DNA of 42,168 nucleotides, taken from positions 1 to 42,168 of IMG/VR virus record IMGVR_UViG_3300030107_001155. One strand, given 5' to 3'. A model generated the notes under the pieces. It was not told the DNA's origin, did not search any database, and worked only from the letters and a program-made list of their open reading frames with translations. Source of the stretch: a virus. The translations under genes and the position numbers were made by a program. Below, piece by piece: positions 25,444-34,574 of the stretch; positions within the stretch are counted from its first letter, which is position 1, and the number at the start of each line of letters is the position of its first letter.

Positions 25444-26358
25444 TTACTCTACAGAATCCACAACTCGACCTTCCTTTACGGCTTTATCAATCTCTTTTTC
25501 TAAAAGCTCGTACTCTTTAGGTTTTAATCGTGAAATTTCTGCTATAGACCAAATCTTTGTGTCATCTTGAAAACTATCTAAGCTTCTGTTTGCTGTGGTC
25601 TTTGTCACAGATTGAGCAGCTTGGTTTTTAGATGAGCTAGATTGTGGACGTTTGTTGGCTTTCTGATTTGCACGTTTTGTGTTACGAGGAGCACCGATAT
25701 CTGCTTTGAAGAGATCGACAACTCTAGCTGCCCATTTTACGTCAGTATTGTTTTTAAAAATACCGTCAGATATATTGTTAGGCTGTTCTTCTAACCAGTT
25801 CAGAAAACTTTCATTTTCTTTGAGATCAACAAAATCAGGATGTATATTTAAAAGTTGTTTTTCGGCTGTTTTTACTACAGCTTCTTGTTCTTTGTAACGC
25901 AACTCTTCTAAACGTCCTTCAATATCTTTCACTCTGTCACTGGCTTGTAAAGCGGATATAGTTTCCACTACATCATAGACATCAGGATATTTTTCTTTGA
26001 AACTTTCTAACTCTTCTTCAGTCTTGGGCAACTTTTTTATGTCATGCTTTTTTGCCTCTACTGCAAGCTTTGCTTGAAACATTTCTTTTTCCTGTTTCCA
26101 CTCATTTAACTTAGTGTCGTAGTGACGTTTTAAATCACCGTAACGCTTTTTAAAATCGTGTGTCTGTTCTTTACTGGCCTTGGTCTGTGCTAATCCCTCA
26201 GTATCTTTTCGAGTAGTCTGCATATCTGCAGGGTCTTGAAGATCACTTTCATCGGAATCATCATCTATCGCAAGGTTTCGCCTATAATCATTCTGATATG
26301 GGGTAGGCTCTAAGTCTTCTCCTTCGTTATCATCAGTTTGTACATTTTCTCTAGCCAT
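25444..26358 (-). CDS. Capsid scaffold protein, 304 aa
   Basis: This acidic and Lys/Glu-rich, largely helical protein has a charged N-terminus (TDDNEGEDLEPTPYQNDYRR), a long coiled-coil (DLKRHYDTKLNEWKQEKEMF), and a basic C-terminal part with KRANQKANKRPQSSSSKN. A C-terminal charged helix (KEYELLEKEIDKAVKEG) could bind coat protein as in P22 and T7 scaffolds. It is directly upstream of the capsid gene. Its 5' leader holds two RNA hairpins, and GGAGAGG stands before the start. Confidence 0.85.
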   Translation of the reverse strand: MARENVQTDDNEGEDLEPTPYQNDYRRNLAIDDDSDESDLQDPADMQTTRKDTEGLAQTKASKEQTHDFKKRYGDLKRHYDTKLNEWKQEKEMFQAKLAVEAKKHDIKKLPKTEEELESFKEKYPDVYDVVETISALQASDRVKDIEGRLEELRYKEQEAVVKTAEKQLLNIHPDFVDLKENESFLNWLEEQPNNISDGIFKNNTDVKWAARVVDLFKADIGAPRNTKRANQKANKRPQSSSSKNQAAQSVTKTTANRSLDSFQDDTKIWSIAEISRLKPKEYELLEKEIDKAVKEGRVVDSVE

Positions 26359-26379
26359 AATACCTCTCCTTCATTGGGG

Positions 26380-26448
26380 CTACACTTGTTGTGTAGGTTG
26401 CCATCGGTAGGTTAACAAGCAGGGCCGAACTGTTGTTCAGGTAGCTGC
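26380..26448 (-). promoter_or_regulatory. Two RNA hairpins in the leader of the scaffold-capsid genes
   Basis: The 90-bp gap between endolysin and scaffold is the largest within the structural block, apart from the small-gene region. On the minus strand, CTACAC-AACAA-GTGTAG (26380-26396) is a perfect six-pair stem with a five-base loop. A second, imperfect stem pairs GCAG/CTGC and GAAC/GTTC (26419-26448). Neither is followed by a U tract, so they are not terminators. They may protect or mark a processed 5' end of the capsid mRNA. Confidence 0.5.
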
Positions 26449-26937
26449 TTACGAAAGAAACAACGTAAAAAATAATTCGTTACGTTGCTTCAATTCTTTC
26501 TTAGTGCCGTTAGCACTATAATATCTTTTATATTGTTGTCTCATACCTTCTAAATCATCATCACATACTGCTTTTACAAACTTAGGAAATTTTTTTAAAC
26601 CACCACCACCTAAGTTATAAGCAAAATCTATGATCATGCATTTACCGTTATCTGAGAGACTGTCAAAATCTTGATTAAAATGACTCTTCATAACTCTTCT
26701 AGCTACTTGCGTAGCATTGTCTACATCGTCCATAAACATCTGAGTAATAGCTGTCTCTGACAAACCTTTGTTTGCCGTTTCAACTTCGTCATCTAATAGT
26801 TTGTGTCCGTAACCAATTGTATCGTTACCACCTTCAGGTGATGCGTGAGGATACCAAACTTGTTCAGCTACGTGCCATCCAACTTTGTTACCGTTCTCTA
26901 CTTTTTTAAGAAAGTGTAAAAAATTATCGTAGATCAT
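26449..26937 (-). CDS. Endolysin, GH24-like lysozyme
   Basis: This 162-aa lysozyme cleaves the glycan strands of peptidoglycan at lysis. Glu14 (KKVENG) is the likely catalytic acid, and the GNDTIGYGHKL segment (Asp39, Thr40) matches the TxGxGH signature of T4-type lysozymes. Later segments include MIIDFAYNLGGGGLKKFPKF (the usual FN/NLG helix) and QRNELFFTLF (the R..E...F end). No signal peptide or SAR helix is visible, so release should depend on a holin. The gene is embedded among head genes, between a 430-aa protein and the scaffold, far from both holin candidates. The start abuts the upstream stop. Confidence 0.87.
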   Translation of the reverse strand: MIYDNFLHFLKKVENGNKVGWHVAEQVWYPHASPEGGNDTIGYGHKLLDDEVETANKGLSETAITQMFMDDVDNATQVARRVMKSHFNQDFDSLSDNGKCMIIDFAYNLGGGGLKKFPKFVKAVCDDDLEGMRQQYKRYYSANGTKKELKQRNELFFTLFLS

Positions 26938-26938
26938 T

Positions 26939-28231
26939 TTATGTTCTTACCGTCATAAATCCAACTGATTGTTGATCTGATTTTTTAGCTAATTCTTTCA
27001 TAGCTTTTTCATCAGATTTTTGTTTTCCTGTAAAAGACTCTTTAAAACTTGTTAATACATTTACAGCATCTTTAGCATTTTGTAACATATTATCTATGTT
27101 TTCAGCAGTAACATCTTCGCTAGTAAAACCTAAACCTTTCATAACATCTCCACCATTAGCGTAACCTGCTGGAGCACTGAAACCTTGTTGTATACGTTTA
27201 CCATCTGGTGTCATCATTGCTGGTTGTTGTGCTTTTAGTCTCGTTTGTTCTTGTGTTGTAGGAGCTTTATCTTTTTCCAGCATTGCAGCATCTTTATCCT
27301 TCGATAAGACGAAACCACCAGAAGCTTGCTCAAGAACGACATCCATTTGCTCACGTTCATGTCGTTCATGAACTTTTGCATTATGTGTCTGTTCAAATAT
27401 GTCTTTGTCAGTAAAATTATGTCGGCTTTTCATTTGAACATAAGCATTGTGTTTATCTACATCGCTAAGAATAATAGGTGGGCTGTCTGGTCTTCGTCCA
27501 AAAATTCTATTAAATCTTTTAAGTTCTTCTTTAGTAACGTCAGGATGGTCTTCATTTAGATACTCATCTTTATTTTCGACAAAACCACCTTCTTGCATCA
27601 TTGGTGGTGGTGGAGCTTCTTGTGGTGGCATCATAGGTGTTTCTGGTTGTTCTATCATACCTTGTGGTTGTGGTGGCATCATCATTGCTGGATCTGCTGT
27701 TTCGGGTGGAGCTTCTTCCATTTGAGGAGCTTCAGCTTCTTGCTCTTTCATCAAATCTGGCATACCTTCTTCTTGCAAACGTTTACGTAAATCTAAACCT
27801 TGCTTTTGTATTTTATCTAAATACTTTTTACCACCGCCAAAGAAAGGAACTAAAACTTTAGGAATATGGTATTCATAGTTACTGATCTTAATAGGAACAT
27901 CATCTGTAGGATCTAGTTGTGTACCGCTTAAATCTACATTATTTTCTGAAGCTAACTTCATAGCTTCTTTAGTATAACGGTTTAGTTGTTTTAAACCAAT
28001 TAACAATACAGTCTCGTAAGGAAGTATAAAATCACCTTCATCAGCTTCTCTAGGAATATCATCAGCTACAGACATCTCACCACCTTCTTGTGGTGGCATA
28101 GCGTTAGGATCATTTACAAAACCTAAGTTTTGCATATCTGCACCTTCTTGTGGTTGTGGTGGTGGCATCATTGGTGCGTCTAACACTTCACCACCTTCTT
28201 GTTTAAACTGAAAATCTGAATTTATACCCAT
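26939..28231 (-). CDS. Pro/Met/Gln-rich conserved marine-phage protein, 430 aa
   Basis: This modular, largely disordered protein starts with Pro/Met/Gln stretches (DAPMMPPPQPQEGADMQN). It contains an ordered segment DIPREADEGDFILPYETVLL near residues 58-77, which resembles the SEGEF-(V/I)xPAxVV motif of marine-phage virion proteins, and then IPKVLVPFFGGGKKYLDKIQ. Four short GG motifs occur (EGGEV, EGGFV, SGGFV, NGGDV), comparable to those in the tagged Lys-rich proteins. The C-terminus is helical and Lys-rich. It lies between endolysin and connector-region genes. The function is unknown; assembly or minor virion protein is likely. Confidence 0.65.
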   Translation of the reverse strand: MGINSDFQFKQEGGEVLDAPMMPPPQPQEGADMQNLGFVNDPNAMPPQEGGEMSVADDIPREADEGDFILPYETVLLIGLKQLNRYTKEAMKLASENNVDLSGTQLDPTDDVPIKISNYEYHIPKVLVPFFGGGKKYLDKIQKQGLDLRKRLQEEGMPDLMKEQEAEAPQMEEAPPETADPAMMMPPQPQGMIEQPETPMMPPQEAPPPPMMQEGGFVENKDEYLNEDHPDVTKEELKRFNRIFGRRPDSPPIILSDVDKHNAYVQMKSRHNFTDKDIFEQTHNAKVHERHEREQMDVVLEQASGGFVLSKDKDAAMLEKDKAPTTQEQTRLKAQQPAMMTPDGKRIQQGFSAPAGYANGGDVMKGLGFTSEDVTAENIDNMLQNAKDAVNVLTSFKESFTGKQKSDEKAMKELAKKSDQQSVGFMTVRT

Positions 28232-28261
28232 AGTATTGTTCCTTTGTTGTATTTATTTAAC

Positions 28262-29632
28262 TTACCACAGATTGCTATCACCCGGCATAGCTCCCATACC
28301 TGTACTACCTATATTTCCAGAAGCATCAACTGACATATCTCCAAATGAATCTCCTTGATAACTTTCTGTTTGCGTAGCCTGTAACATAGCTTCTTGAGTA
28401 GCCTTCATTTTATCTTCTTCACTAACATCCATACCTGCAAGATTAGGATCTAATAATCCAGTAGTTTCTTCATCAACACCATAATAATATGATTGTCCTG
28501 TTATTGCTCTAGCTTCTTTATCACTCATACCAAAACTGTTCATAAAACTTCCAAAACTATCCCAAGCATACATACCATCTATTAAAACTAAATTACCATC
28601 TTTATCTACAGCCATACCTAAACTGTTATATCCTGCTATTGAAGTAGACTGTGGATTATAGTTTCCGTCAGAATCAGGAACACCTGTACCATTTACAATA
28701 CCTGATCTACCTATTTGACTTTGAGCAAAAGATGAGTCATCGTCTAGTAATTGTTTAAATATAAAAGAACCCATCATTCCTAATGGTGTAGAATTAGTTA
28801 TAGATTTAAGAAATGTAGACACACCAAAAGCACCTATTGTAGTCCAAGGATTGTCTTTAAAATCTTGAATTGTTTCGCTTATGTATCCCCCTACGTATTC
28901 CCCTGCTTTTTCAAATGGTGAAGTTAACGTGTCATAAACTTTTTTAACAGAATCTTCAAAATTATCTTCACGTATAGTTACTCGATTTCCTATTGTTATC
29001 TTATCTTGATTAACATAGTCTTCCCAAGATAATATTGATGAAGAAGGCACTTGAGAAATAGTTTCTGCTTTTTCTTCTGGAGACATTTCACGTAATGCAC
29101 CAAATTCATCAACATTAGGATCTGCAAAAGGATTAATACTATCTACAAGATTCTGTACCTTTGCACCAATATCATACTCTTCTACAGGTTGTGCATAATC
29201 ATATAAACCTTCTCCAGAAGAATCATCTCCTAACTGTTCATCTTGTACTTGTTGTATTACATTTTGTAATTGTCTTGAAGATGAAAAAGACGATTGTTGA
29301 GATTGTGTTGTAGAAGGTGTTGACGTTGCTTGTTGTGCATAATCATACGTAGGTGTTTCAGGAGCTAACGGTTTAACAAAAAACTGTGAAGCACCAGAAG
29401 GCATAGCACCTAGTTGTGTAGCTTGTCTATAAAATGTAGAAGCAGGAACACCTTGAGGTACGGTAGGTAAACCTTCACCGGGTTTTAATGGTTTTCTTTG
29501 TTGTATTCTATCAAATGTATCAGACCAACTTAACTGATTCGTACCTACATTAACAGGAGACAGTGTACCGGGAGCTATAGTTGTTCCTTGCCCTCGTAAT
29601 GCATCTTCTAATTGTTCTGCTAATGTTGCCAT
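28262..29632 (-). CDS. Hypothetical virion-region protein, 456 aa
   Basis: I do not recognise this protein. It has a Ser/Thr/Gln/Pro-rich N-terminal part (STPSTTQSQQSSFSSSRQLQ), an acidic middle and a region with a short hydrophobic helix (TTIGAFGVSTFLKSITNSTP, then LGMMGSFIFKQLLDD) near residue 260-290. The C-terminus is Gly/Met-rich. The order portal, small overlapped gene, this protein and the 430-aa protein suggests a head or connector accessory, perhaps ejected. Translation starts one base after the stop of the overlapped 76-aa gene. Confidence 0.6.
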   Translation of the reverse strand: MATLAEQLEDALRGQGTTIAPGTLSPVNVGTNQLSWSDTFDRIQQRKPLKPGEGLPTVPQGVPASTFYRQATQLGAMPSGASQFFVKPLAPETPTYDYAQQATSTPSTTQSQQSSFSSSRQLQNVIQQVQDEQLGDDSSGEGLYDYAQPVEEYDIGAKVQNLVDSINPFADPNVDEFGALREMSPEEKAETISQVPSSSILSWEDYVNQDKITIGNRVTIREDNFEDSVKKVYDTLTSPFEKAGEYVGGYISETIQDFKDNPWTTIGAFGVSTFLKSITNSTPLGMMGSFIFKQLLDDDSSFAQSQIGRSGIVNGTGVPDSDGNYNPQSTSIAGYNSLGMAVDKDGNLVLIDGMYAWDSFGSFMNSFGMSDKEARAITGQSYYYGVDEETTGLLDPNLAGMDVSEEDKMKATQEAMLQATQTESYQGDSFGDMSVDASGNIGSTGMGAMPGDSNLW

Positions 29633-29633
29633 A

Positions 29634-29864
29634 TTATTTCTTTTTATTTACCTGTACTGTATCGTTAGCCGATTGTTTCAGTTTGAGGAGCATTTCCAGT
29701 AAAGCCAGCTTCCCCTGCAGTCTGCGTACCTCCAACTCCGATTCCTCCACCACCAACCGCTGTCTCATCATTGGGGCCAACTCCTTGAGGTACGCCTCCA
29801 GCCCCTCCCATGCCTGTTGGTTGTTGACCAGTGGCAGGAGCAACTTCGCCTGTTGTTCGTTCAT
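29634..29864 (-). CDS. Small helical protein overprinted on the 3' end of the portal gene, 76 aa
   Basis: This reading frame overlaps the last 200 bases of the portal gene in a different frame on the same strand. It has an excellent ribosome site (GAGAGG, five bases before the ATG at 29864) placed inside the portal gene. The product is a convincing helical protein (QQAKLLLPLVNNQQAWEGLE, LQGKLALLEMLLKLKQSAND), in the style of small LLPLV...LYLK...RLQGxLxxLxxLLxLK proteins seen near portals in other phages. In contrast, the portal frame here is Gly/Thr/Pro low complexity, so the small gene probably constrains the DNA. The function is unknown. Confidence 0.72.
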   Translation of the reverse strand: MNEQQAKLLLPLVNNQQAWEGLEAYLKELAPMMRQRLVVEESELEVRRLQGKLALLEMLLKLKQSANDTVQVNKKK

Positions 29865-31803
29865 TTAAACCTCTCAGTACTTCAGCAAACACTGCTGCTT
29901 CACTAACGTCATTGACTAGAGCATCAGGATCTATGTCTTGACTTATTGCTAGTTCTTTAATTAAATTTGGTATTTTAATAAATGGTGCTAACATTGGATT
30001 GGCAACAGTCTGTAACAAAGCTGTCAATCGTTGTGACCTAACTTCTTTCTGCACAACAGCACTTGTACCCTTTGGTTTAATTTCTAGGTCGCCTATCTTT
30101 TCTGGAGTTTCATCATTAAACTGCATATTCCATTGAAAGAAAGCTTCACCTAACGGTTTGAGCAAGGAATCATCGATATTTTTTATAACTGTTTTTACAC
30201 TGAGTCCTGCACTCGACATTAACATACTCAGTCCTGCAGCAGTACGACCAGTACCAGTAACACCTGTCTGTCCGTGTGATATACTCTGTATACCAGTTTG
30301 CTCGTCTGCTAGTTGTCGAGCTTTGTCGTACATCTGTATATTTTCACCTGCAGTGCTCGGAAACTTAATAGCATTAACAGCAGTGCCAGTAACACCTGAT
30401 TGTCTACGAAATACTTTACCGGGAAATACGTCATAGGATTGACCGGGTACAAGTTGTGTTTCGTCTATGTCAAATACTAAGTGTCCTGCTAGTGCAAGAT
30501 TGTCTATAGCCATACGAATGTGACCATTCATCAGCATCTGGCTATCTTCCATATTTTCAGCTACACCTACACCAAACAATTGATAGGGGTTAAGTTCGTA
30601 AGGAAAAGAGTGATAAGGAATACGAGCAGGAATAAAAGGATTAGCTACAAAACGAATAATTTCATTTCCACATATCCAGATATTTACCTGAATCGAGTCC
30701 AAGTCACTTTTAATTTCTCCCATATCCATGCCAAACTCTTCTGCAAGTTTCGTATCAAGGTTGCCCCAATACTCATACACTTCGTACCGATTACCTGCAT
30801 AAGTCGGATCATCTTCATTAGCATGGAGTGAGTGCTCGAAATAACGCTCTTGGTAATTCGGGCCACCACTGAGCACATTGCTGATAGCTTCTGGGTCAAA
30901 ATGAGGACGGTTTGTGAGATCACGTAATTGCTCCCTGTTCATTCTATGTCTTTGTATTACATACTCAGCATCATTAATATTAGTAGCACTAGGATCAGGA
31001 TAGAAATCCCAACAGCTAACTGCTTCTACTCTCGGTACAGTTTTCTCATAAGGATCGTAAGTTTTTCCTTGACCTTCTTCTCCCATTGACCAGTTGTGTA
31101 CAGTTTTTGTGTAATTGAACGGCCCTTTTATAACACCAGTACCTAACAATGCACACTCGAATATAGCATGACGTAACACAGTGATGGCACTGGTATCGAG
31201 AAGTTGGTCGTGGATGCACTTCTCCATGTTTCGTGCTGCATCGGCTGCAGGAGATATCTGAGGTTCTCCCATTCTTGCTGGCCCTGAAGCTAAGTTGGCT
31301 CCTTCGTACTTATCACTTAAACCACCTAAGTTTGCAGCTTGTGGCCCTTCTTGTTGTTTAGGTGTTGCTTCCATTGCTCCCGGAAGGAGTTCGTTGTCAT
31401 CACCTTCAAAACCATAAGGCCCAAAATCTTCTTGTACTGGCTGTTTACTTAAATGTGCAAACTCATCTATACCTTCTGGCATAGGTGTGCTTTCTACTGA
31501 GATAGGAAACTTATTATTAGCAAAGAGTATATCTACAATTTGTCCGTAAGCTGCTAGTACTTTTGTCTTGGTTATCTTAATAAAGACTTGACTACGTTCA
31601 TTGTTACGATATTGAGTAGTTGAATCATAGATTCCTCTATAATTCTTGTAGGATTTTAACCACCGTTGTTCTTCTAGTTGCCGACCATTCTCTGCATCAT
31701 TAAAACGTTGTTGTATTGTTCCTACAATACCTGTTGCTGCTTCCGCTTCTGGTACAGCGATCATACCTTCTGTATCTTCTAGTTCACCGTCATCAATTGC
31801 CAT
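29665..31803 (-). CDS. Portal protein, 712 aa
   Basis: This large portal forms the dodecameric ring for DNA entry and exit. The N-terminus is acidic, followed by RWLKSYKNYRGIYDST and KITKTKVLAAYGQIVDILFA, then EAVSCWDFYPDPSATNINDA and YVIQRHRMNREQLRDLTNRP, typical of marine podovirus portals. The segment GQTGVTGTGRTAAGLSMLMS, with a helix after it, matches the stem/crown region, and GDLEIKPKGTSAVVQKE follows. The last 70 residues are Gly/Thr/Ala-rich low complexity, where another gene is overprinted. It is longer than T7 gp8 (536 aa) and close to P22 gp1 (725 aa). It is downstream of terminase, as usual. Confidence 0.88.
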   Translation of the reverse strand: MAIDDGELEDTEGMIAVPEAEAATGIVGTIQQRFNDAENGRQLEEQRWLKSYKNYRGIYDSTTQYRNNERSQVFIKITKTKVLAAYGQIVDILFANNKFPISVESTPMPEGIDEFAHLSKQPVQEDFGPYGFEGDDNELLPGAMEATPKQQEGPQAANLGGLSDKYEGANLASGPARMGEPQISPAADAARNMEKCIHDQLLDTSAITVLRHAIFECALLGTGVIKGPFNYTKTVHNWSMGEEGQGKTYDPYEKTVPRVEAVSCWDFYPDPSATNINDAEYVIQRHRMNREQLRDLTNRPHFDPEAISNVLSGGPNYQERYFEHSLHANEDDPTYAGNRYEVYEYWGNLDTKLAEEFGMDMGEIKSDLDSIQVNIWICGNEIIRFVANPFIPARIPYHSFPYELNPYQLFGVGVAENMEDSQMLMNGHIRMAIDNLALAGHLVFDIDETQLVPGQSYDVFPGKVFRRQSGVTGTAVNAIKFPSTAGENIQMYDKARQLADEQTGIQSISHGQTGVTGTGRTAAGLSMLMSSAGLSVKTVIKNIDDSLLKPLGEAFFQWNMQFNDETPEKIGDLEIKPKGTSAVVQKEVRSQRLTALLQTVANPMLAPFIKIPNLIKELAISQDIDPDALVNDVSEAAVFAEVLRGLNERTTGEVAPATGQQPTGMGGAGGVPQGVGPNDETAVGGGGIGVGGTQTAGEAGFTGNAPQTETIG

Positions 31804-31827
31804 ACTCAGTTACCTTGTGTATATTTA

Positions 31828-32055
31828 TTAGATACTTTGTTTACTTGAAGCCATAATCATAGCAGCTTGACCCATGTGCTTGTTACCGCCCTCTGAAGGA
31901 AAGTCTTCTGTAAGAACACCTTGTTTTGTTCCGACACCAAACTCTAACTTCTCACGATAGAGTGCAGACTCATTTGCGTCACTAAATTCACCTTGCTTAC
32001 TCATTTGTCCCATGATGTACCCTTTTCCGTACATCTGTTTATTTCCCATTGGCAT
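31828..32055 (-). CDS. Small Met/Gly/Lys-rich protein, 75 aa
   Basis: I do not recognise this small soluble protein. It starts MPMGNKQMYGKGYIMGQM, then ALYREKLEFGVGTKQGVLTE and a C-terminal QAAMIMASSKQ. It lies between the 829-aa protein and the portal, with GGAG before its start. Tiny proteins next to portals are often head completion or assembly factors, but nothing specific is visible here. Confidence 0.6.
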   Translation of the reverse strand: MPMGNKQMYGKGYIMGQMSKQGEFSDANESALYREKLEFGVGTKQGVLTEDFPSEGGNKHMGQAAMIMASSKQSI

Positions 32056-32081
32056 AGTATTTACTCCTTGGTTGGTTGTTG

Positions 32082-34571
32082 TTATCTTCTAAATTCAGGA
32101 TTTCTTAAAACTTCATTCATTTGATCTGACATGTTACTTTCAAGAAATCTTCGTCCTTCTTCTTCATCTTCGGTATATATACCGTAAGCTTGTTTTGCTC
32201 GACCTACATTTTCTTCTGTAAGAGAAACATCAAATTTTGGATCTGCTGAATAATAGCCTTGTTCTCTTTCTCTTGCTTTAGCAAATCCTCTTAATCTACC
32301 TGCAACTGAATCTTCAGACTCGTCAAACATTTGTCTTTGTTGTTTTTGTGCTGCAAATCTTTTATCTAATTCAGGGCCATAATCCATTAATTTACCTGTA
32401 TCTCCCATACGTGCTCCAGATTCCATAGCCCCTAATAGATCTGAACTAAGCATATCTTCTGCAGGAATATTAGCGTACTTACCACCTATTTCTGAAACGT
32501 TTGTTGCAGCATCTACTGCATGAGCAGCTAATCCTATTCCTCCACCAATAAGTCCAACTGCTCCTTTTTTTATACCTTTTTTTACATCAGGATGACTAAA
32601 GTCAAACATTACTTGCGTACTCTTTTTTTGACCTAATTTATCAATTGCTTCTCCTTGTGCTTTTGTATCTGAAGGATCTATACCAGCTAACTCTGGAGGG
32701 TCTTCTCCATAATAAAACCTACCTTTAAGAGGTGTTATCTCAAGGTTTTGATTATCAGGAAATAATGTATTTAATGCTTTTTTACTTTTTGAACCAACTC
32801 TTGTTAAAGCCATAAAATTATTAAAGATTGGTTTTAATTTATCTGAGTATTGCTGAAACGGTAAATTATTAATATTTTCTTTATTACTTAAAAACTCATT
32901 CCAAGATCCCATACTTTTAAAATTATCTAAATCTACTTTACTATTAAAAAATTCATTAGAAATTTGTTCAGCTTTAGTAATATCAATGTTAGGAAGAGTG
33001 TGCATTAAATATTCTACACCTTCTTTTTTAACTTTAGATAATTTCTTTTGCATAGGTTTAAGAAGATCATCACTCAATATTTTTTTCTTTTGTACTATAT
33101 TATCTTGAGCTATAGAGTGAGTTCCTTCTAACTCTGGTGTAAAACTACTTCTTGTTCCTGATATTATTGGGATATTATTGTTACTTTCTCTAAAAAAATT
33201 AGAAACAGTATTAACATGTTTTCTTTCTTGTTGTGAAAATTCACCCGGTACTCTTGTAGCGTATCCTTGTGCTCCAGCACTAAAAGTTTCAGGAGAAATA
33301 CCTCTACCCTGTACAAAGTCTATATACTTACGAGGAATATCTTGAGAATCAGAAACAACAGTATGAACATTTCGTAATAAAGAATAACCTGTCTTAGTTA
33401 TTTTAGCTTGTGCTTTTGCTTGTGATTCTGATAAACCTCTTTGATTCATTAAAGCATCTACAATAACTTCTTTACTTGGATGAAAACTAGGTAATTTTAT
33501 TTTTAAATTATGATCATATATTAAATAATCTGAAGGATTTGATACATTATCTATATCAAGAACTATATTTTGTAAAACAGTGTTAACTGAAGTTGTATTT
33601 ACTTTACTACCATCAGCTTTAATAAAAATTGGTGCTTTTGGATTATTAGTGCCATATTTCTGTATGTATATAGGATTTTGATTATTTAATGCTATTTGTC
33701 GTTCTATTGCAGAGGAAGCTTCATCGTTAAGTGGAACAGACAAAGGTATTAAAGATCCTCTAGAACCTGCTTTTCCTAATCCTCTTCCACCACTTTTTTC
33801 AATAATCTTTCCTTGTTCTGTTAATTTTTCTAAACCTCCTGCCTGATCTAATAATTCTGCATATATAATTTTATTTTGTTTTGTAAAATCATTAGGATCA
33901 ATATACACAGATTGTCCAGCAGGATCATACTCTTGCAATGTTAATCCTAAGATAGTGTTTGGTCTAAATCCTGTGTTTACACCTGTTACAATTGCATTAG
34001 ACTCAGGAATTAAATCAACATTAACTAGAGGATTTATAAACTCTTCTAATTTTTGAAAAAACTTTCCGTAATTATTTTTTAAAAATGTTACACCAATAGT
34101 TGATTGTTCTTTTGCTGCTTCTTCACCTAATATTTTTATAGATTGTAAATCACCTTTTTCAGCAGAAGGTATAAAATTTAAAAAATCTAAGTTAGATCCA
34201 ATATTTTCTAAATAAGGTCTTAACAGTTGACCATACATAAATCTTACATTTTTTTGGTAATCTTTTAATCTAGCTGTTCTTGCTGTAGGATTTGCTTCTA
34301 TCTCTTTTTCTATATACCCTTTTAATTCTTCAAAAGGACTTATATTTGTACCTTCAGATGGAGTCATAAATTGTCTTAATGTCATTCTACCGTATGGCAT
34401 CTCTTCTTTATTATATATATTATTATTTAAAAAAGTCGTTATTTTTGTTTTACCAGTAGCGTTCCATGTTGCTGCAAGATCTGCTACAGTATTTTTATCA
34501 ATATCAAGTGTTTTATTTTCTTGTAAAGCACTTAAAAGTCTTTTTAAATTTACATCTTTTTTTGAAACCAT
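32082..34571 (-). CDS. 829-aa protein with a divergent tyrosine-recombinase-like domain
   Basis: Residues about 70-440 recall a tyrosine recombinase. A helical core-binding-like part is followed by a box I-like segment (AIVTGVNTGFRPNTILGLTL, Arg203), a PL strand (GSLIPLSVPLN), an IFIKADGSKVN segment, a box II-like helix with Arg400 (TGYSLLRNVHTVV), a QGRG in place of LGH, and Tyr437. His of HxxR and LGH are replaced, so activity is doubtful. The C-terminal half is unrelated: Lys/Asn-rich, with a Gly-rich hydrophobic helix (VGLIGGGIGLAAHAVDAAT) near residue 670, in the manner of virion proteins. It lies between terminase and portal, is more AT-rich than both, and is four bases from the terminase gene. 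It might be a structural or ejected protein. Confidence 0.55.
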   Translation of the reverse strand: MVSKKDVNLKRLLSALQENKTLDIDKNTVADLAATWNATGKTKITTFLNNNIYNKEEMPYGRMTLRQFMTPSEGTNISPFEELKGYIEKEIEANPTARTARLKDYQKNVRFMYGQLLRPYLENIGSNLDFLNFIPSAEKGDLQSIKILGEEAAKEQSTIGVTFLKNNYGKFFQKLEEFINPLVNVDLIPESNAIVTGVNTGFRPNTILGLTLQEYDPAGQSVYIDPNDFTKQNKIIYAELLDQAGGLEKLTEQGKIIEKSGGRGLGKAGSRGSLIPLSVPLNDEASSAIERQIALNNQNPIYIQKYGTNNPKAPIFIKADGSKVNTTSVNTVLQNIVLDIDNVSNPSDYLIYDHNLKIKLPSFHPSKEVIVDALMNQRGLSESQAKAQAKITKTGYSLLRNVHTVVSDSQDIPRKYIDFVQGRGISPETFSAGAQGYATRVPGEFSQQERKHVNTVSNFFRESNNNIPIISGTRSSFTPELEGTHSIAQDNIVQKKKILSDDLLKPMQKKLSKVKKEGVEYLMHTLPNIDITKAEQISNEFFNSKVDLDNFKSMGSWNEFLSNKENINNLPFQQYSDKLKPIFNNFMALTRVGSKSKKALNTLFPDNQNLEITPLKGRFYYGEDPPELAGIDPSDTKAQGEAIDKLGQKKSTQVMFDFSHPDVKKGIKKGAVGLIGGGIGLAAHAVDAATNVSEIGGKYANIPAEDMLSSDLLGAMESGARMGDTGKLMDYGPELDKRFAAQKQQRQMFDESEDSVAGRLRGFAKAREREQGYYSADPKFDVSLTEENVGRAKQAYGIYTEDEEEGRRFLESNMSDQMNEVLRNPEFRR

Positions 34572-34574
34572 AAC

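Noticed and set aside
27447-27861. Several overlapping plus-strand frames opposite the 430-aa gene
   Set aside because: They are Gly/Trp/Cys/Ser-rich mirror images of Pro/Met/Gln codons on the coding strand, have no ribosome sites and resemble no protein.
30158-30831. Plus-strand frames opposite the portal gene
   Set aside because: They lie fully within the well-supported portal gene, have poor starts and unlikely composition.
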